Shown piece after piece: positions 1 through 8,319 of a stretch of DNA of 64,000 nucleotides. The notes beneath the pieces were generated by a model, which was not told the DNA's origin, did not search any database, and saw only the letters and a list, made by a program, of their open reading frames with translations. Position 1 is the stretch's first letter. Every line of letters starts with the position of its first letter. The stretch is from Streptomyces clavifer. Lineage in GTDB: Bacteria > Actinomycetota > Actinomycetes > Streptomycetales > Streptomycetaceae. The translations under genes and the position numbers were made by a program. Location: NCBI GenBank assembly GCA_014651175.1, contig BMWJ01000001.1, positions 496,001-560,000 of the forward strand. The letters run 5' to 3'.

Positions 1-2
1 AC

Positions 3-83
3 CCCGAGATCTACGGCGAGATCACCCGGCGCGCCACGGGGGCCTTCCCCGTGCCGGGCGCCGGCGGAGCGCTCCCCGCGTAA
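3..83 (+). CDS. C-terminal fragment of an unidentified protein
   Basis: An open frame enters from the left edge and ends at TAA at 81-83, giving the last 26 residues, beginning PEIYGEITRR and ending GGALPA. The third codon positions are almost all G or C, as in real genes of this genome. In many Streptomyces a PHP-domain phosphoesterase lies just upstream of this marC-type gene, so that is a guess from context only. The fragment is too short to prove it. Confidence 0.5.
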   Translation, partial: PEIYGEITRRATGAFPVPGAGGALPA

Positions 84-200
84 CTCGCTCCCCGCGCTAT
101 CACCTCTTCCGCGCCACCCTCTCGGCGCGGCCCCGCACGCCGCCGTCCCGCGGCCCGCGCCCCTCCCTGTTCGACCCGCTCTTCTCTCGCAAGGCTCACT

Positions 201-806
201 GTGTTCGACGTCGCTGTCTTCGGATCCCTCTTTCTCACCCTTTTTGTGATTATGGATCCGCCCGGAATCACCCCGATCTTCCTGGCCCTCACCGCGGGGC
301 GCCCCGCCAAGGTGCAGCGCAGGATGGCCCTGCAGGCCGTCGCCGTCGCCTTCGGCGTCATCGCCGTCTTCGGTCTGCTCGGCCAGCAGATCCTGGACTA
401 CCTGCACGTCTCCGTGCCCGCGCTGATGATCGCGGGAGGGCTCCTCCTGCTGCTGATCGCGCTGGACCTGCTCACCGGCAAGACGGACGAGCCGACGCAG
501 ACCAAGGACGTCAACGTGGCCCTCGTACCGCTGGGCATGCCGCTGCTCGCCGGGCCCGGTGCGATCGTCTCCGTGATCCTGGCGGTGCAGGACGCCGACG
601 GTGCCGGCGGTCAGGTCGCCGTCTGGTCCGCGATCCTCGCCATGCACCTGGTGCTCTGGCTGGCCATGCGGTATTCGCTGCTGATCATCCGCGTGATCAA
701 GGACGGCGGTGTGGTGCTGGTGACCCGCCTCGCCGGGATGATGCTCTCGGCCATCGCCGTCCAGCAGATCATCAACGGCGTCACCCAGGTCGTCCAGAAC
801 GCCTGA
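201..806 (+). CDS. MarC/NAAT family integral membrane protein
   Basis: 201 residues from a GTG start. The protein is almost entirely hydrophobic and can be read as about six membrane spans. It begins with a span containing FLTLFVIMDPPGITPIFLAL, which carries the acidic-then-PPG pattern typical of the first helix of MarC proteins. A second hallmark is the loop VPLGMPLLAGPGAI in the middle. MarC proteins were once linked to multiple antibiotic resistance in E. coli, but that role was withdrawn and their substrate is unknown. The length is normal for the family. A strong hairpin follows the stop, so this is the last gene of its transcript. Confidence 0.9.
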   Translation: MFDVAVFGSLFLTLFVIMDPPGITPIFLALTAGRPAKVQRRMALQAVAVAFGVIAVFGLLGQQILDYLHVSVPALMIAGGLLLLLIALDLLTGKTDEPTQTKDVNVALVPLGMPLLAGPGAIVSVILAVQDADGAGGQVAVWSAILAMHLVLWLAMRYSLLIIRVIKDGGVVLVTRLAGMMLSAIAVQQIINGVTQVVQNA

Positions 807-822
807 GGCCCGGACAGCACAA

Positions 823-853
823 CGCCCCCGCACGGACCTTCCGGGCGGGGGCG
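823..853 (+). terminator. Intrinsic terminator between convergent genes
   Basis: A 9-bp perfect stem (CGCCCCCGC at 823-831 with GCGGGGGCG at 845-853) lies 17 bp after the marC-type stop and before the convergent small gene ending at 888. There is no long T tract, which is usual in Streptomyces. It can serve both strands. Confidence 0.75.
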
Positions 854-887
854 CATCGTCTTCAGCGGCGCACAGCGGTGTGAGGCG

Positions 888-1040
888 TTACGAAGCCGAC
901 GCGTCGGCCGGCCGGATGTAGATGCGCTGGCCCATGGAGGCGGCCTGCTGCACGATCCGGTTGACGGAGGCGGCGTCCACGACGGTGCTGTCCACGGCGG
1001 TACCGTCGACATCGTCGAGGCGCATGATCTCGAAGCGCAT
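888..1040 (-). CDS. Small conserved hypothetical protein (50 aa)
   Basis: 50 residues, MRFEIMRLDD to RPADASAS. The frame stays open further upstream, but I place the start at the ATG at 1040 because a purine-rich ribosome site (GAAGGGA) sits about seven bases before it and the sequence further upstream has poor codon bias. The protein has no signal peptide or membrane span. Its middle (VDAASVNRIVQQAASMGQRI) looks like one amphipathic helix followed by a short strand (IYIRP). I do not recognise a function. It is convergent with the marC-type gene and divergent from the NYN gene. Confidence 0.7.
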   Translation of the reverse strand: MRFEIMRLDDVDGTAVDSTVVDAASVNRIVQQAASMGQRIYIRPADASAS

Positions 1041-1250
1041 AAGGCTTCCCTTCGTCTGATCCTCCTGCTGGAGAACTACTGGAGGACGGGCTGGCCGTCC
1101 GACAAGGATGGGGAGCTCGAGGCGTTCACGCCTCGCGCTCCACAGGGGGTACAACGGCTTGCCCACGGCAAACATTCCCTACGCTAAGGAAATTTTTTGG
1201 ATGTCTAAGTACCCGCCAGTAATGGAGCATGCGCAGACAATGAGGTCCGT

Positions 1251-2162
1251 ATGAATCACGCGGACGCACAGCCGGACGAAGGGCCGGGCATCAGAGAGCA
1301 GCTGGACCGCACCAACGAGCTGCTCCAGCGCGTGCTCGCGGAGGTGTCGAAGACCCCTTCCACCCACGCGATCTTCGTGGACGCGGGCTACGTGTACGCC
1401 GCGGCCGGACTGCTCGTCACCGGCACCGAGGACCGCCGGTCCTTCGACCTCGACGCGGAAGGGCTGATCGATGCGTTCATCGACAAGGCCCGCACGATCT
1501 TCGCGGACAGCAGGCTGTTGCGCGTCTACTGGTACGACGGGGCCAGGCGCCGGATCCACACCGTCGAGCAGCAGTCCATCGCCGAGCTTCCCGACGTCAA
1601 GGCCAGGCTCGGCAACCTCAACGCCAACAACCAGCAGAAGGGCGTCGACTCACTCATCCGGACGGACCTGGAGTCGCTCGCCCGGCACCGGGCCATCAGC
1701 GACGCGGCACTCGTCGGCGGCGACGAGGACCTGGTGTCGGCCGTCGAGGCCGCACAGGGCTACGGAGCCCGCGTCCACCTCTGGGGCATCGAGGCCGGCG
1801 AGGGGCGCAACCAGGCCGAGCCGCTGCTCTGGGAGGTCGACAGCCAGCGCACCTTCGACCTGGACTTCTGCCGCCCCTACGTGACCCGGCGCCCGGTCAC
1901 GATGTACGAGGACGACGGCCCCGTCCCGGCACGCGAGGACGTCCGCTTCGTCGGCGCCCAGATCGCCGCCACCTGGCTCTCCTCGCGCGGTCGTGAGTCC
2001 CTCGCCGACCTGCTGCCCGGACACCCCTACCTGCCGGGCTCGGTCGACCAGGACCTCCTCGTCGAGGCCGAGCGGCTGCTCCAGCACTCACTGCGCGGCC
2101 ACGCCCCGCTGCGCCGGGCACTGCGTGACGGCTTCTGGCAGCACCTGCAGGCCCAGTTCTGA
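1251..2162 (+). CDS. NYN-domain (PIN-like) RNase family protein
   Basis: 303 residues from ATG, with GAGG six bases upstream. After a short N-terminal helix (residues 10-35) comes an NYN domain. Its first strand carries the acidic residue in IFVDAGYVYAAAG. Then come RVYWYDG, KGVDSLIRTDL and SDAALVGGDEDLVSAV, which supply the aspartates that bind metal in PIN/NYN nucleases. The likely role is metal-dependent RNA cleavage in the cytoplasm, but the target is unknown. The C-terminal 90 residues (from about 215) form an extra helical region of unknown role. The gene stands alone and is convergent with the next one, 10 bp away, with no hairpin between them. Confidence 0.85.
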   Translation: MNHADAQPDEGPGIREQLDRTNELLQRVLAEVSKTPSTHAIFVDAGYVYAAAGLLVTGTEDRRSFDLDAEGLIDAFIDKARTIFADSRLLRVYWYDGARRRIHTVEQQSIAELPDVKARLGNLNANNQQKGVDSLIRTDLESLARHRAISDAALVGGDEDLVSAVEAAQGYGARVHLWGIEAGEGRNQAEPLLWEVDSQRTFDLDFCRPYVTRRPVTMYEDDGPVPAREDVRFVGAQIAATWLSSRGRESLADLLPGHPYLPGSVDQDLLVEAERLLQHSLRGHAPLRRALRDGFWQHLQAQF

Positions 2163-2172
2163 GCCGACGGGA

Positions 2173-3024
2173 TCAGAGACCCCTCCAGAAGGAGGCGAGG
2201 GCGGCCGCCGTCTCCAGCGGGCGGGCCGTGTTGGGGGAGTGCTCCGCTCCCTCGATCACGGTGTGAGGGGCCCCCAGCCGGCGGGCCATGTCGTCCAGCA
2301 GGGGCACGGGCCACACGTCGTCGCTCTCGCCCGACACCACATGGACGGGGAGGGGCAGCGCGGCGAGCTCCGCCACCCGGTCCGGCTCGGCGGACAGCTG
2401 GGCTCCGGTGGCGATCAGCTGAGCCGGGTCGTGGCGCATCCAGCGACGGCGCAGGTCCTCGCCACCGCCGGTGTCCGCGTCCTCGGGCGGGTCCAGGGCG
2501 CGCATGGCCTCCCAGACCTCCGCCATGGTCCAGCGGGCGAGGGCGTCGCCGAGCAGCTGCGCCTTCTTCTGCTGGTCGGTCGTGATCTCGGCGGGGCCGG
2601 ACGACATCAGGGTCAGTGAACGGAACGGCCCGGCGTCCAGCAGCACCGCGGCGCGGGCGATCTGGCCGCCCAGCGAGTGCCCGAGCAGATGGACGCCTCC
2701 GGGCCCCACGTCGTCTACCGCGGCTGCCTGAGCCAGCACATCACGAGCCAACTCGCGCTGAGAATAGGACTCCTGACGGCCCGTCCCCTCGCTCTCGTAC
2801 TGCCCTCGGCCGTCGACGGACAGCACCCGGAACCCGGCGTCGGCCAGGGGTTCGAGCATCGCGATGAAGTCCTCCTTGCTGCCGGTGTATCCGGGCAGCA
2901 GGAGGGCGGTCGAGTGCGCCCCGGTGGGCGGTGCGGCGTCCAGCACGGCGAAGTCGCCACGCTCGGTGTGCAGCACGCGGGTACGGGCGCAGGGGGGCGG
3001 GGTGAACGTGGGCGGCCGGCTCAT
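2173..3024 (-). CDS. Alpha/beta-fold hydrolase
   Basis: 283 residues. The nucleophile elbow is GHSLGG (residues 115-120, Ser117). The oxyanion region is LLLPGYTGSKEDF near residue 42. The acidic residue is probably in VVSGESDDVWP, and the histidine in EGAEHSPN near the C-terminus, so the Ser-Asp-His triad looks complete. There is no signal peptide, so it should be cytoplasmic. The nearest relatives by pattern are esterases, lipases and monoacylglycerol-lipase-type enzymes; the substrate cannot be told. It lies downstream of the DEAD-box gene on the same strand, but a very strong hairpin separates the two, so it is probably transcribed on its own. Confidence 0.85.
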   Translation of the reverse strand: MSRPPTFTPPPCARTRVLHTERGDFAVLDAAPPTGAHSTALLLPGYTGSKEDFIAMLEPLADAGFRVLSVDGRGQYESEGTGRQESYSQRELARDVLAQAAAVDDVGPGGVHLLGHSLGGQIARAAVLLDAGPFRSLTLMSSGPAEITTDQQKKAQLLGDALARWTMAEVWEAMRALDPPEDADTGGGEDLRRRWMRHDPAQLIATGAQLSAEPDRVAELAALPLPVHVVSGESDDVWPVPLLDDMARRLGAPHTVIEGAEHSPNTARPLETAAALASFWRGL

Positions 3025-3065
3025 GGGGTGAGGTTATCGCCGGGAGCGCGACCGTGCCCGGGCAG

Positions 3066-3110
3066 ACGTACGGCCCCGGTTCCCGCAGTGCGGGAACCGG
3101 GGCCGTACGT
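3066..3110 (-). terminator. Strong terminator after the DEAD-box helicase gene
   Basis: A perfect 21-bp inverted repeat (3066-3086 against 3090-3110) with a three-base loop, 16 bp past the helicase stop. It is one of the longest perfect stems in the window and, being symmetrical, may also stop transcription from the other side. Confidence 0.9.
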
Positions 3111-3126
3111 GGGTACTGCTACCGGA

Positions 3127-5202
3127 TCAGGCCTCGGTCGCCTCGGCGGCCGCCGTCGTGGCACGAGCCCGGCGGCGGCGCGGCTTCGCGGGGGCCGCGT
3201 CCTCGGCCGTCACCGTCTCGGCCGCCTCCGCCTTGACGGCGGTGGCGCGCGGCCGGCGACGGCGCGGCTTGGCCTCCACGGCGTCCTCGGCAGCGGCCGG
3301 GGACACGGTCACCGACGCCACCGCTTCGGTCTTCGGCTTGGCGGCGGCGCGGGGCCTGCGGCGCTGCTTGGTCTCGACCGCGGGCTCGGAGGCCGGCGCG
3401 ATCTGGAAGTCGACCTCGTCGGCCGGCTTGACCACCCGGGTGCGGCGGCGCGGCCGCGTGACCACGGGCTCCGCCACCGGTGCGGCGACGGCCACGGTCT
3501 GGAAGTCGACCACGGGCTCGGCGACCGGGGCCGGGGCCACCGTCTCGGCGACCGGCGTCGCAGCCGCGGCGCGGGCACGACGGCGGCGCGGCTGCGCGTC
3601 CGCCACCGGCTCGGCCTCGGTCAGGGGAGCGGCCTCGGTCACGGGCGGGGCTGTGGCGGCGACGGGGGCCGGAGCCTCGGCCACGGCCACGGCTGCCTCC
3701 ACGACACCCTCCGCGGTGGCGCGGGTACGGCGACGGCGACGCGGGGTGCGCGGCTCCGCCGGGTCCTCGCCGGCCGGCTCGGTGGACGGTGCCGGCACCG
3801 TGACGGCACCTTCCTCGGCGGTGCTGCCGCCCCGCGTGCGACGACGCTGACGCGGGGTGCGCGGCGGGCGCTCCTCACGGGGGGCCGAGGCGGGCGCGGC
3901 GGACTTGCGGCCGCGGCCACCCGTCTCACCGAGATCCTCGATCTCCTCCGCGCGCAGACCCGCACGGGTCCGCTCGGTGCGCGGCAGGACACCCTTGGTC
4001 CCGGCCGGGATGCTGAGCTCCTCGTACAGGTGCGGGGACGTGGAGTACGTCTCGGGCGGGTCCGGGAACTTCAGGTCCAGGGCCTTGTTGATCAGCTGCC
4101 AGCGCGGGATGTCGTCCCAGTCGACCAGCGTGATCGCGATGCCCTTGGCCCCCGCGCGGCCGGTGCGGCCGATGCGGTGGAGGTACGTCTTCTCGTCCTC
4201 CGGCGACTGGTAGTTGATGACATGGGTCACACCCTCGACGTCGATGCCGCGCGCGGCGACATCGGTGCAGACGAGGACGTCCACCTTGCCGTTGCGGAAG
4301 GCGCGCAGCGCCTGCTCGCGGGCGCCCTGGCCCAGGTCGCCGTGGACCGCGCCGGAGGCGAAGCCGCGCTTCTCCAGCTGTTCGGCGATGTCGGCGGCCG
4401 TCCGCTTCGTACGACAGAAGATCATCGCGAGCCCGCGGCCGTCGGCCTGCAGGATGCGCGAGACCATCTCGGGCTTGTCCATCGAGTGGGCGCGGTAGAC
4501 GAACTGCGCCGTGTTCTTGACGGTCGTGCCCTCGTCGTCGGGCGAGGTGGCGTTGATGTGGGTCGGCTGCGACATGTAGCGGCGCGCGAGACTGATGACG
4601 GCGCCCGGCATGGTGGCCGAGAACAGCATGGTCTGGCGCTTCGGCGGCAGCATGGTGATGATGCGCTCGACGTCGGGCAGGAAGCCCAGGTCCAGCATCT
4701 CGTCGGCCTCGTCGAGGACGAGGACGCGGATGTGCGACAGGTCGAGCTTGCGCTGGCCCGCCAGGTCGAGCAGACGGCCCGGGGTGCCGACGATCACGTC
4801 GACGCCCTTCTTGAGGGCCTCGACCTGGGGCTCGTACGCACGGCCGCCGTAGATCGCGAGAACGCGGACGTTACGGGCCTTGCCGGCGGTCAGCAGGTCG
4901 TTGGTGACCTGCTGGCACAGCTCGCGCGTGGGAACGACGATCAGGGCCTGCGGGGCGTCCGTCAGCTTGTCGGGCCCGGCCCGGCCCGCCTCGACGTCGG
5001 CGGGGACGGTCACGCGCTCCAGGAGCGGCAGACCGAAACCGAGCGTCTTGCCGGTGCCGGTCTTGGCCTGGCCGATGACGTCGGACCCGGAGAGCGCTAC
5101 GGGGAGCGTCATCTCCTGGATGGGGAACGGGGACGTGATGCCGACCGCCTCGAGGGCTTCGGCCGTCTCGGGAAGGATTCCGAGGTCGCGGAACGTAGTC
5201 AG
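3127..5202 (-). CDS. DEAD-box ATP-dependent RNA helicase with long basic tail; apparent CTG start
   Basis: 691 residues if translation starts at the CTG at 5202. The first in-frame ATG (5112) would remove the Q motif (GITSPFPIQ, residues 21-29), which DEAD-box enzymes need for ATP binding. A ribosome site (AGAGG) stands seven bases before the CTG, and no ATG, GTG or TTG is suitably placed. Then come Walker A (AKTGTGKT, about 46), DEAD (164-167), SAT (195-197) and HRIGRTGR (342-349). From about 430 the tail is low-complexity, made of Arg runs (RRRR) between Ala/Pro/Glu/Val stretches, as in other actinobacterial RhlE/CsdA-like helicases, and probably binds RNA. The likely role is unwinding structured RNA in ribosome assembly or cold adaptation. 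A 385-bp gap upstream leaves room for a long untranslated leader. Confidence 0.9.
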   Translation of the reverse strand: MTTFRDLGILPETAEALEAVGITSPFPIQEMTLPVALSGSDVIGQAKTGTGKTLGFGLPLLERVTVPADVEAGRAGPDKLTDAPQALIVVPTRELCQQVTNDLLTAGKARNVRVLAIYGGRAYEPQVEALKKGVDVIVGTPGRLLDLAGQRKLDLSHIRVLVLDEADEMLDLGFLPDVERIITMLPPKRQTMLFSATMPGAVISLARRYMSQPTHINATSPDDEGTTVKNTAQFVYRAHSMDKPEMVSRILQADGRGLAMIFCRTKRTAADIAEQLEKRGFASGAVHGDLGQGAREQALRAFRNGKVDVLVCTDVAARGIDVEGVTHVINYQSPEDEKTYLHRIGRTGRAGAKGIAITLVDWDDIPRWQLINKALDLKFPDPPETYSTSPHLYEELSIPAGTKGVLPRTERTRAGLRAEEIEDLGETGGRGRKSAAPASAPREERPPRTPRQRRRTRGGSTAEEGAVTVPAPSTEPAGEDPAEPRTPRRRRRTRATAEGVVEAAVAVAEAPAPVAATAPPVTEAAPLTEAEPVADAQPRRRRARAAAATPVAETVAPAPVAEPVVDFQTVAVAAPVAEPVVTRPRRRTRVVKPADEVDFQIAPASEPAVETKQRRRPRAAAKPKTEAVASVTVSPAAAEDAVEAKPRRRRPRATAVKAEAAETVTAEDAAPAKPRRRRARATTAAAEATEA

Positions 5203-5587
5203 GGTGCTGCCTCTTCTGTGAAACGCGGCCCGAGGCGAACGCTGGGGGTCGTACCGTGCCGGGGTCGGTCGTCCGGCCGTGGATGGGCCGGGTGGCGCGG
5301 GACCACTGCCGTCGCTCGAGCGCTCGTGCCGCTGAGGGGGCCCCTCATCTGCGGGTAGTGCCTATCGCACACACCGCGTGGAGGGCTGTCGGGTCGGAGC
5401 CGATCGGGCCACCGACCGGGCATCCTCATTCAAGGTCGCGCTGCTGGCACAAGAAAATGCTCAGTAAGCGCAATACCACTGTACCCCGGATTCGTGCATG
5501 TGTGTTGGGCGAATTCATCGGAACGGTGTGATGTCTCCGACCGGCCGGGCCCTTCCACCCTCCCACAAGCGGGCTATTCTGCGCTTC
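5203..5587. other. Divergent intergenic region between helicase and ferritin-fold gene
   Basis: 385 bp with no convincing gene. It must hold the promoters of both flanking genes. The part at 5440-5530 is clearly more A/T-rich than its surroundings. A 15-base near-perfect palindrome (TGAGGGG-G-CCCCTCA) lies at 5332-5346, inside the probable helicase leader. I could not pick a confident -10/-35 pair. Confidence 0.5.
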
Positions 5588-6334
5588 ATGGAGACGCCTG
5601 ACAACGCCAATGAAGCATCCGACGAAGCGCCCGCACCCACTGGAATCGCAGCCCAGGACTGGGTGACCGCTTCCGCCGAGCCGCAGTACCGCGCCGCGGT
5701 CGTGGATCTGCTCGGCGCACTCGCCTACGGGGAACTGGCGGCCTTCGAGCGGCTCGCCGAGGATGCGAAACTCGCACCGACGCTCGGTGACAAGGCGGCA
5801 CTGGCAAAGATGGCGTCCGCCGAATTCCAGCATTTCGAGACGCTGACCGACCGGCTCACCGCGATCGGCGAGGACCCGACCAGGGCCATGGAGCCCTTCG
5901 CCAAGGCACTGGACGACTTCCACCGGCAGACCGCACCGTCGGACTGGCTGGAGGGCCTGGTCAAGGCGTACGTCGGCGACTCGATCGCCAGCGACTTCTA
6001 CCGGGAGATCGCCGCCCGCCTCGACAGTGACACCCGCTCCCTCGTCCTGGCCGTCCTCGACGACACGGGACACGGGAACTTCGCGGTCGAGAAGGTGCGC
6101 GCCGCCATCGAGGTGGAGCCCCGGGTCGGCGGCAGGCTGGCCCTCTGGGCGCGCAGGCTGATGGGCGAGGCGCTCTCCCAGGCCCAGCGCGTGGTCGCCG
6201 ACCGCGACGCCCTGTCGACGATGCTCGTCGGCGGTGTGGCCGACGGCTTCGACCTGGCCGAGGTCGGCCGGATGTTCTCCAGGATCACCGAGGCCCACAC
6301 CAAGCGGATGGCCGCACTGGGCCTCGCGGCCTGA
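5588..6334 (+). CDS. Ferritin-like-fold (MiaE-like) protein
   Basis: 248 residues from the ATG at 5588; the frame is open further upstream but the codon bias starts here. The fold is mostly helical. The diiron-type signature is spread over helices: GELAAFERLAEDAK (residues about 50-63), ASAEFQHFETLTDRL (about 78-92), SIASDFYREIAARL and DDTGHGNFAVEKV, giving the Glu and His residues expected of a four-helix ferritin-like core. In bacteria this family is related to MiaE, the tRNA ms2io6A hydroxylase. Whether this member hydroxylates tRNA is not known. The gene is divergent from the DEAD-box gene, and a small membrane-protein gene converges on it 9 bp away. Confidence 0.85.
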   Translation: METPDNANEASDEAPAPTGIAAQDWVTASAEPQYRAAVVDLLGALAYGELAAFERLAEDAKLAPTLGDKAALAKMASAEFQHFETLTDRLTAIGEDPTRAMEPFAKALDDFHRQTAPSDWLEGLVKAYVGDSIASDFYREIAARLDSDTRSLVLAVLDDTGHGNFAVEKVRAAIEVEPRVGGRLALWARRLMGEALSQAQRVVADRDALSTMLVGGVADGFDLAEVGRMFSRITEAHTKRMAALGLAA

Positions 6335-6343
6335 CGGGCGGCC

Positions 6344-6616
6344 CTACTGGGCCGGTGCGGACCGCACCGGCCTGCTGCCGCGGGGGCGGATCAGCAGGGA
6401 GAGGGTCACCGCCCCGACCAGCAGGGCACCGGCCGGCGTCGCCAGGAGGTGCCCGGAGCCCAGCGCCGAGTGCGTCAGATACGCGCCGAAGAGGGCTCCG
6501 AGCGAACCGGTGACGAACACCGTGGAGTGGGACGGGAGCCGGCCCGGCAACGTGTGGAGAGCAGCCCAGGACAGGGCCAGTCCGAGCACGACGGAGCTGA
6601 TGAATTCCCAGAACAC
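6344..6616 (-). CDS. Small integral membrane protein (90 aa)
   Basis: 90 residues from a GTG at 6616, with GAGGTGACC upstream as ribosome site. Three membrane helices are visible: FISSVVLGLALSWAALHTL, FVTGSLGALFGAYLTHSAL and AGALLVGAVTLSLLI, followed by a basic tail (RPRGSRPVRS) that should face the cytoplasm. There are no recognisable catalytic residues. The protein resembles small conserved actinobacterial membrane proteins of unknown function. It is convergent with the ferritin-fold gene. Confidence 0.75.
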   Translation of the reverse strand: MFWEFISSVVLGLALSWAALHTLPGRLPSHSTVFVTGSLGALFGAYLTHSALGSGHLLATPAGALLVGAVTLSLLIRPRGSRPVRSAPAQ

Positions 6617-6741
6617 AGAAGGTCACCTCGCTTGATTGCGCGGCGGGCAGATCGGTCCTAGGCCGTACTACCCGGGGCCTGCGGAATACAACCCTCCCCG
6701 CGCTTCCGGGAACCCTCCCGAGCGAAGATCCGGTACAGGAA

Positions 6742-6779
6742 AGGTGGAGGCCCGGCGGACATCCGCCGGGCCTCCACCT
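6742..6779 (-). terminator. Terminator after the DUF3107 gene
   Basis: A 17-bp perfect stem (6742-6758 with 6763-6779) and four-base loop, 21 bp past the stop of the gene ending at 6801. It stops minus-strand transcription before the small membrane-protein gene. Confidence 0.9.
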
Positions 6780-6800
6780 CTGTCCTGTGCGTCGCGCGAC

Positions 6801-7028
6801 CTACAGCGCGCCGAACCCCACCCGTCGGGTGCTGGGCTCGCCGATCTCCACGTACGCGATCCGGTCGGCCGGCACCAGAACCTTGCGGCCCTTGTCGTCC
6901 GTGAGGCTGAGCAGCTGCGCCTTGCCGCTGAGCGCCTCGCCGACCGCGCTCTCGACCTCTTCGGCGGAAAGCCCGCTCTCCAGAACGATCTCCCGGGGCG
7001 TGTGCTGCACCCCGATCTTGACCTCCAC
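6801..7028 (-). CDS. DUF3107 family protein (75 aa)
   Basis: 75 residues, MEVKIGVQHT to RRVGFGAL. The frame is open for 38 more codons upstream, but the GTG at 7028 is the start: GGAGGG lies eight bases before it, and the protein then matches the usual length of the DUF3107 family. It is a small alpha/beta protein: strand VKIGVQHTPREIVLE, helix SAEEVESAVGEAL, strand LLSLTDDKGRKVLVPADRIAYVEIG. No enzymatic residues are evident. The family is near-universal in Actinobacteria, often beside a TetR gene and a DEAD-box gene as here. Its function is unknown. Confidence 0.85.
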   Translation of the reverse strand: MEVKIGVQHTPREIVLESGLSAEEVESAVGEALSGKAQLLSLTDDKGRKVLVPADRIAYVEIGEPSTRRVGFGAL

Positions 7029-7173
7029 GGCTATGTCCCTCCGACGGTCCGTCTCTGCGCGGTGAACCGCGCCGTACGCAGCACACATTAGCCCGGTCAA
7101 GGGAGCGACCACGGGTCGACCGGCAACGCCGGCAGCGAACACCCTCCGGGCGCCGTCGGCCCGGGGCGACCGG

Positions 7174-7815
7174 TCAGTGCTGATCGATGCCGTGCAGCGG
7201 GAACCCCGCGATGCCCCGCCAGGCGAGCGAGGTCAGCAGCTGCACGGCCGTGTCACGCGGAATGGCGGACCGGCTGGACAGCCAGTAGCGCGCCACCACC
7301 TGGGAGACGCCGCCGAGACCGACCGCCAGCAGCATCGACTCTTCCTTGGACAGCCCCGTGTCGCCCGCGATCACGTCGGAGATGGCCTCCGCGCACTGCA
7401 GCGACACCCGGTCGACCCGCTCGCGGACAGCCGGCTCGTTGGTCAGGTCGGACTCGAAGACCAGGCGGAAGGCGCCGCCCTCGTCCTGCACGTACGCGAA
7501 GTAGGCGTCCATCGTCGCGGCCACGCGCAGCTTGTTGTCCGTCGTCGAGGCGAGTGCCGTGCGGACCGCCTGGAGCAGTGCCTCGCAGTGCTGGTCGAGC
7601 AGCGCCAGGTAGAGCTCCAGCTTGCCGGGGAAGTGCTGGTAGAGCACCGGCTTGCTGACGCCCGCCCGCTCGGCGATGTCGTCCATCGCGGCGGAGTGGT
7701 AGCCCTGCGCCACGAAGACCTCCTGCGCGGCGCCCAGCAGCTGATTGCGTCGGGCACGGCGGGGCAGGCGAGTACCCCGCGGGCGTGCTGCCTCTGTCTG
7801 CTCGATGGCTGTCAC
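7174..7815 (-). CDS. TetR-family transcriptional regulator
   Basis: 213 residues from the GTG at 7815, which has GGGAGG just upstream; longer versions of the frame lack a ribosome site. The N-terminal helix-turn-helix is LLGAAQEVFVAQGYHSAAMDDIAERAGVSKPVLYQHFPGK cut here to its core (GVSKPVLYQHF, about residues 50-60). The rest is the helical ligand and dimer domain. It is probably a repressor responding to a small molecule. No divergent transporter or obvious target gene lies beside it, so the ligand is unknown. The DUF3107 gene follows 145 bp downstream on the same strand. Confidence 0.88.
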   Translation of the reverse strand: MTAIEQTEAARPRGTRLPRRARRNQLLGAAQEVFVAQGYHSAAMDDIAERAGVSKPVLYQHFPGKLELYLALLDQHCEALLQAVRTALASTTDNKLRVAATMDAYFAYVQDEGGAFRLVFESDLTNEPAVRERVDRVSLQCAEAISDVIAGDTGLSKEESMLLAVGLGGVSQVVARYWLSSRSAIPRDTAVQLLTSLAWRGIAGFPLHGIDQH

Positions 7816-7984
7816 GCCGCCTCCCAAGAATTGTGATCGAACACAGTCGTACCGTGCACGCTGCGCCGTGGGGCCATCGTACTTTTGAGTAACCCGGGTG
7901 CGCGCGGCGCGGACGCAGAATTTCACGGACCGGACGACTCCGGTAGCCACGGGCGGGACGAGTGGCGCCGCAAAGCGGGGCGCT

Positions 7985-8209
7985 CTACCGGTAATCGTCC
8001 TCGTCCTGTGGGACGACACGCGCCTGTTCCGCCGCATCCGCCTCATCGGCCCTGTCCCGGTCGATGTCCGTGAGCGGCTCGTCGTGGTTCTGCCGGACCT
8101 CGGCGCGCTGTTCGGCGGAGTCGGCCTCGGGCGCCTCCTGGTCCCGTTCCTCGGGCCGGACGTCCTCGGTGTCCTCGAAGGTGTCCGGGTCGCTCGGGTC
8201 GACCGTCAT
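7985..8209 (-). CDS. Small acidic hypothetical protein (74 aa)
   Basis: 74 residues, very acidic (many Asp and Glu, for example PEERDQEAPEADSAEQRAEV) and lacking Cys, Trp and hydrophobic runs, so it is probably disordered. GGGAGCC stands just before the ATG. Similar short acidic proteins occur in other Streptomyces at this place. I can assign no function. It is divergent from the alpha/beta hydrolase gene at 8320. Confidence 0.7.
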   Translation of the reverse strand: MTVDPSDPDTFEDTEDVRPEERDQEAPEADSAEQRAEVRQNHDEPLTDIDRDRADEADAAEQARVVPQDEDDYR

Positions 8210-8319
8210 GGTGGCTCCCTTCCCTCACTCGAAGCCTAGGAGCATCCCTCCGGGGGCGCTATGCGACCTGTGACCGCGAACACATGAACCACCGCGTGAT
8301 CGTCTCGTAACATTGCCGC

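Noticed and set aside
2677-5358. An 893-codon plus-strand open frame opposite the DEAD-box gene
   Set aside because: The opposite strand has all helicase motifs; this frame has low-complexity Gly/Arg sequence and no ribosome site at its start.
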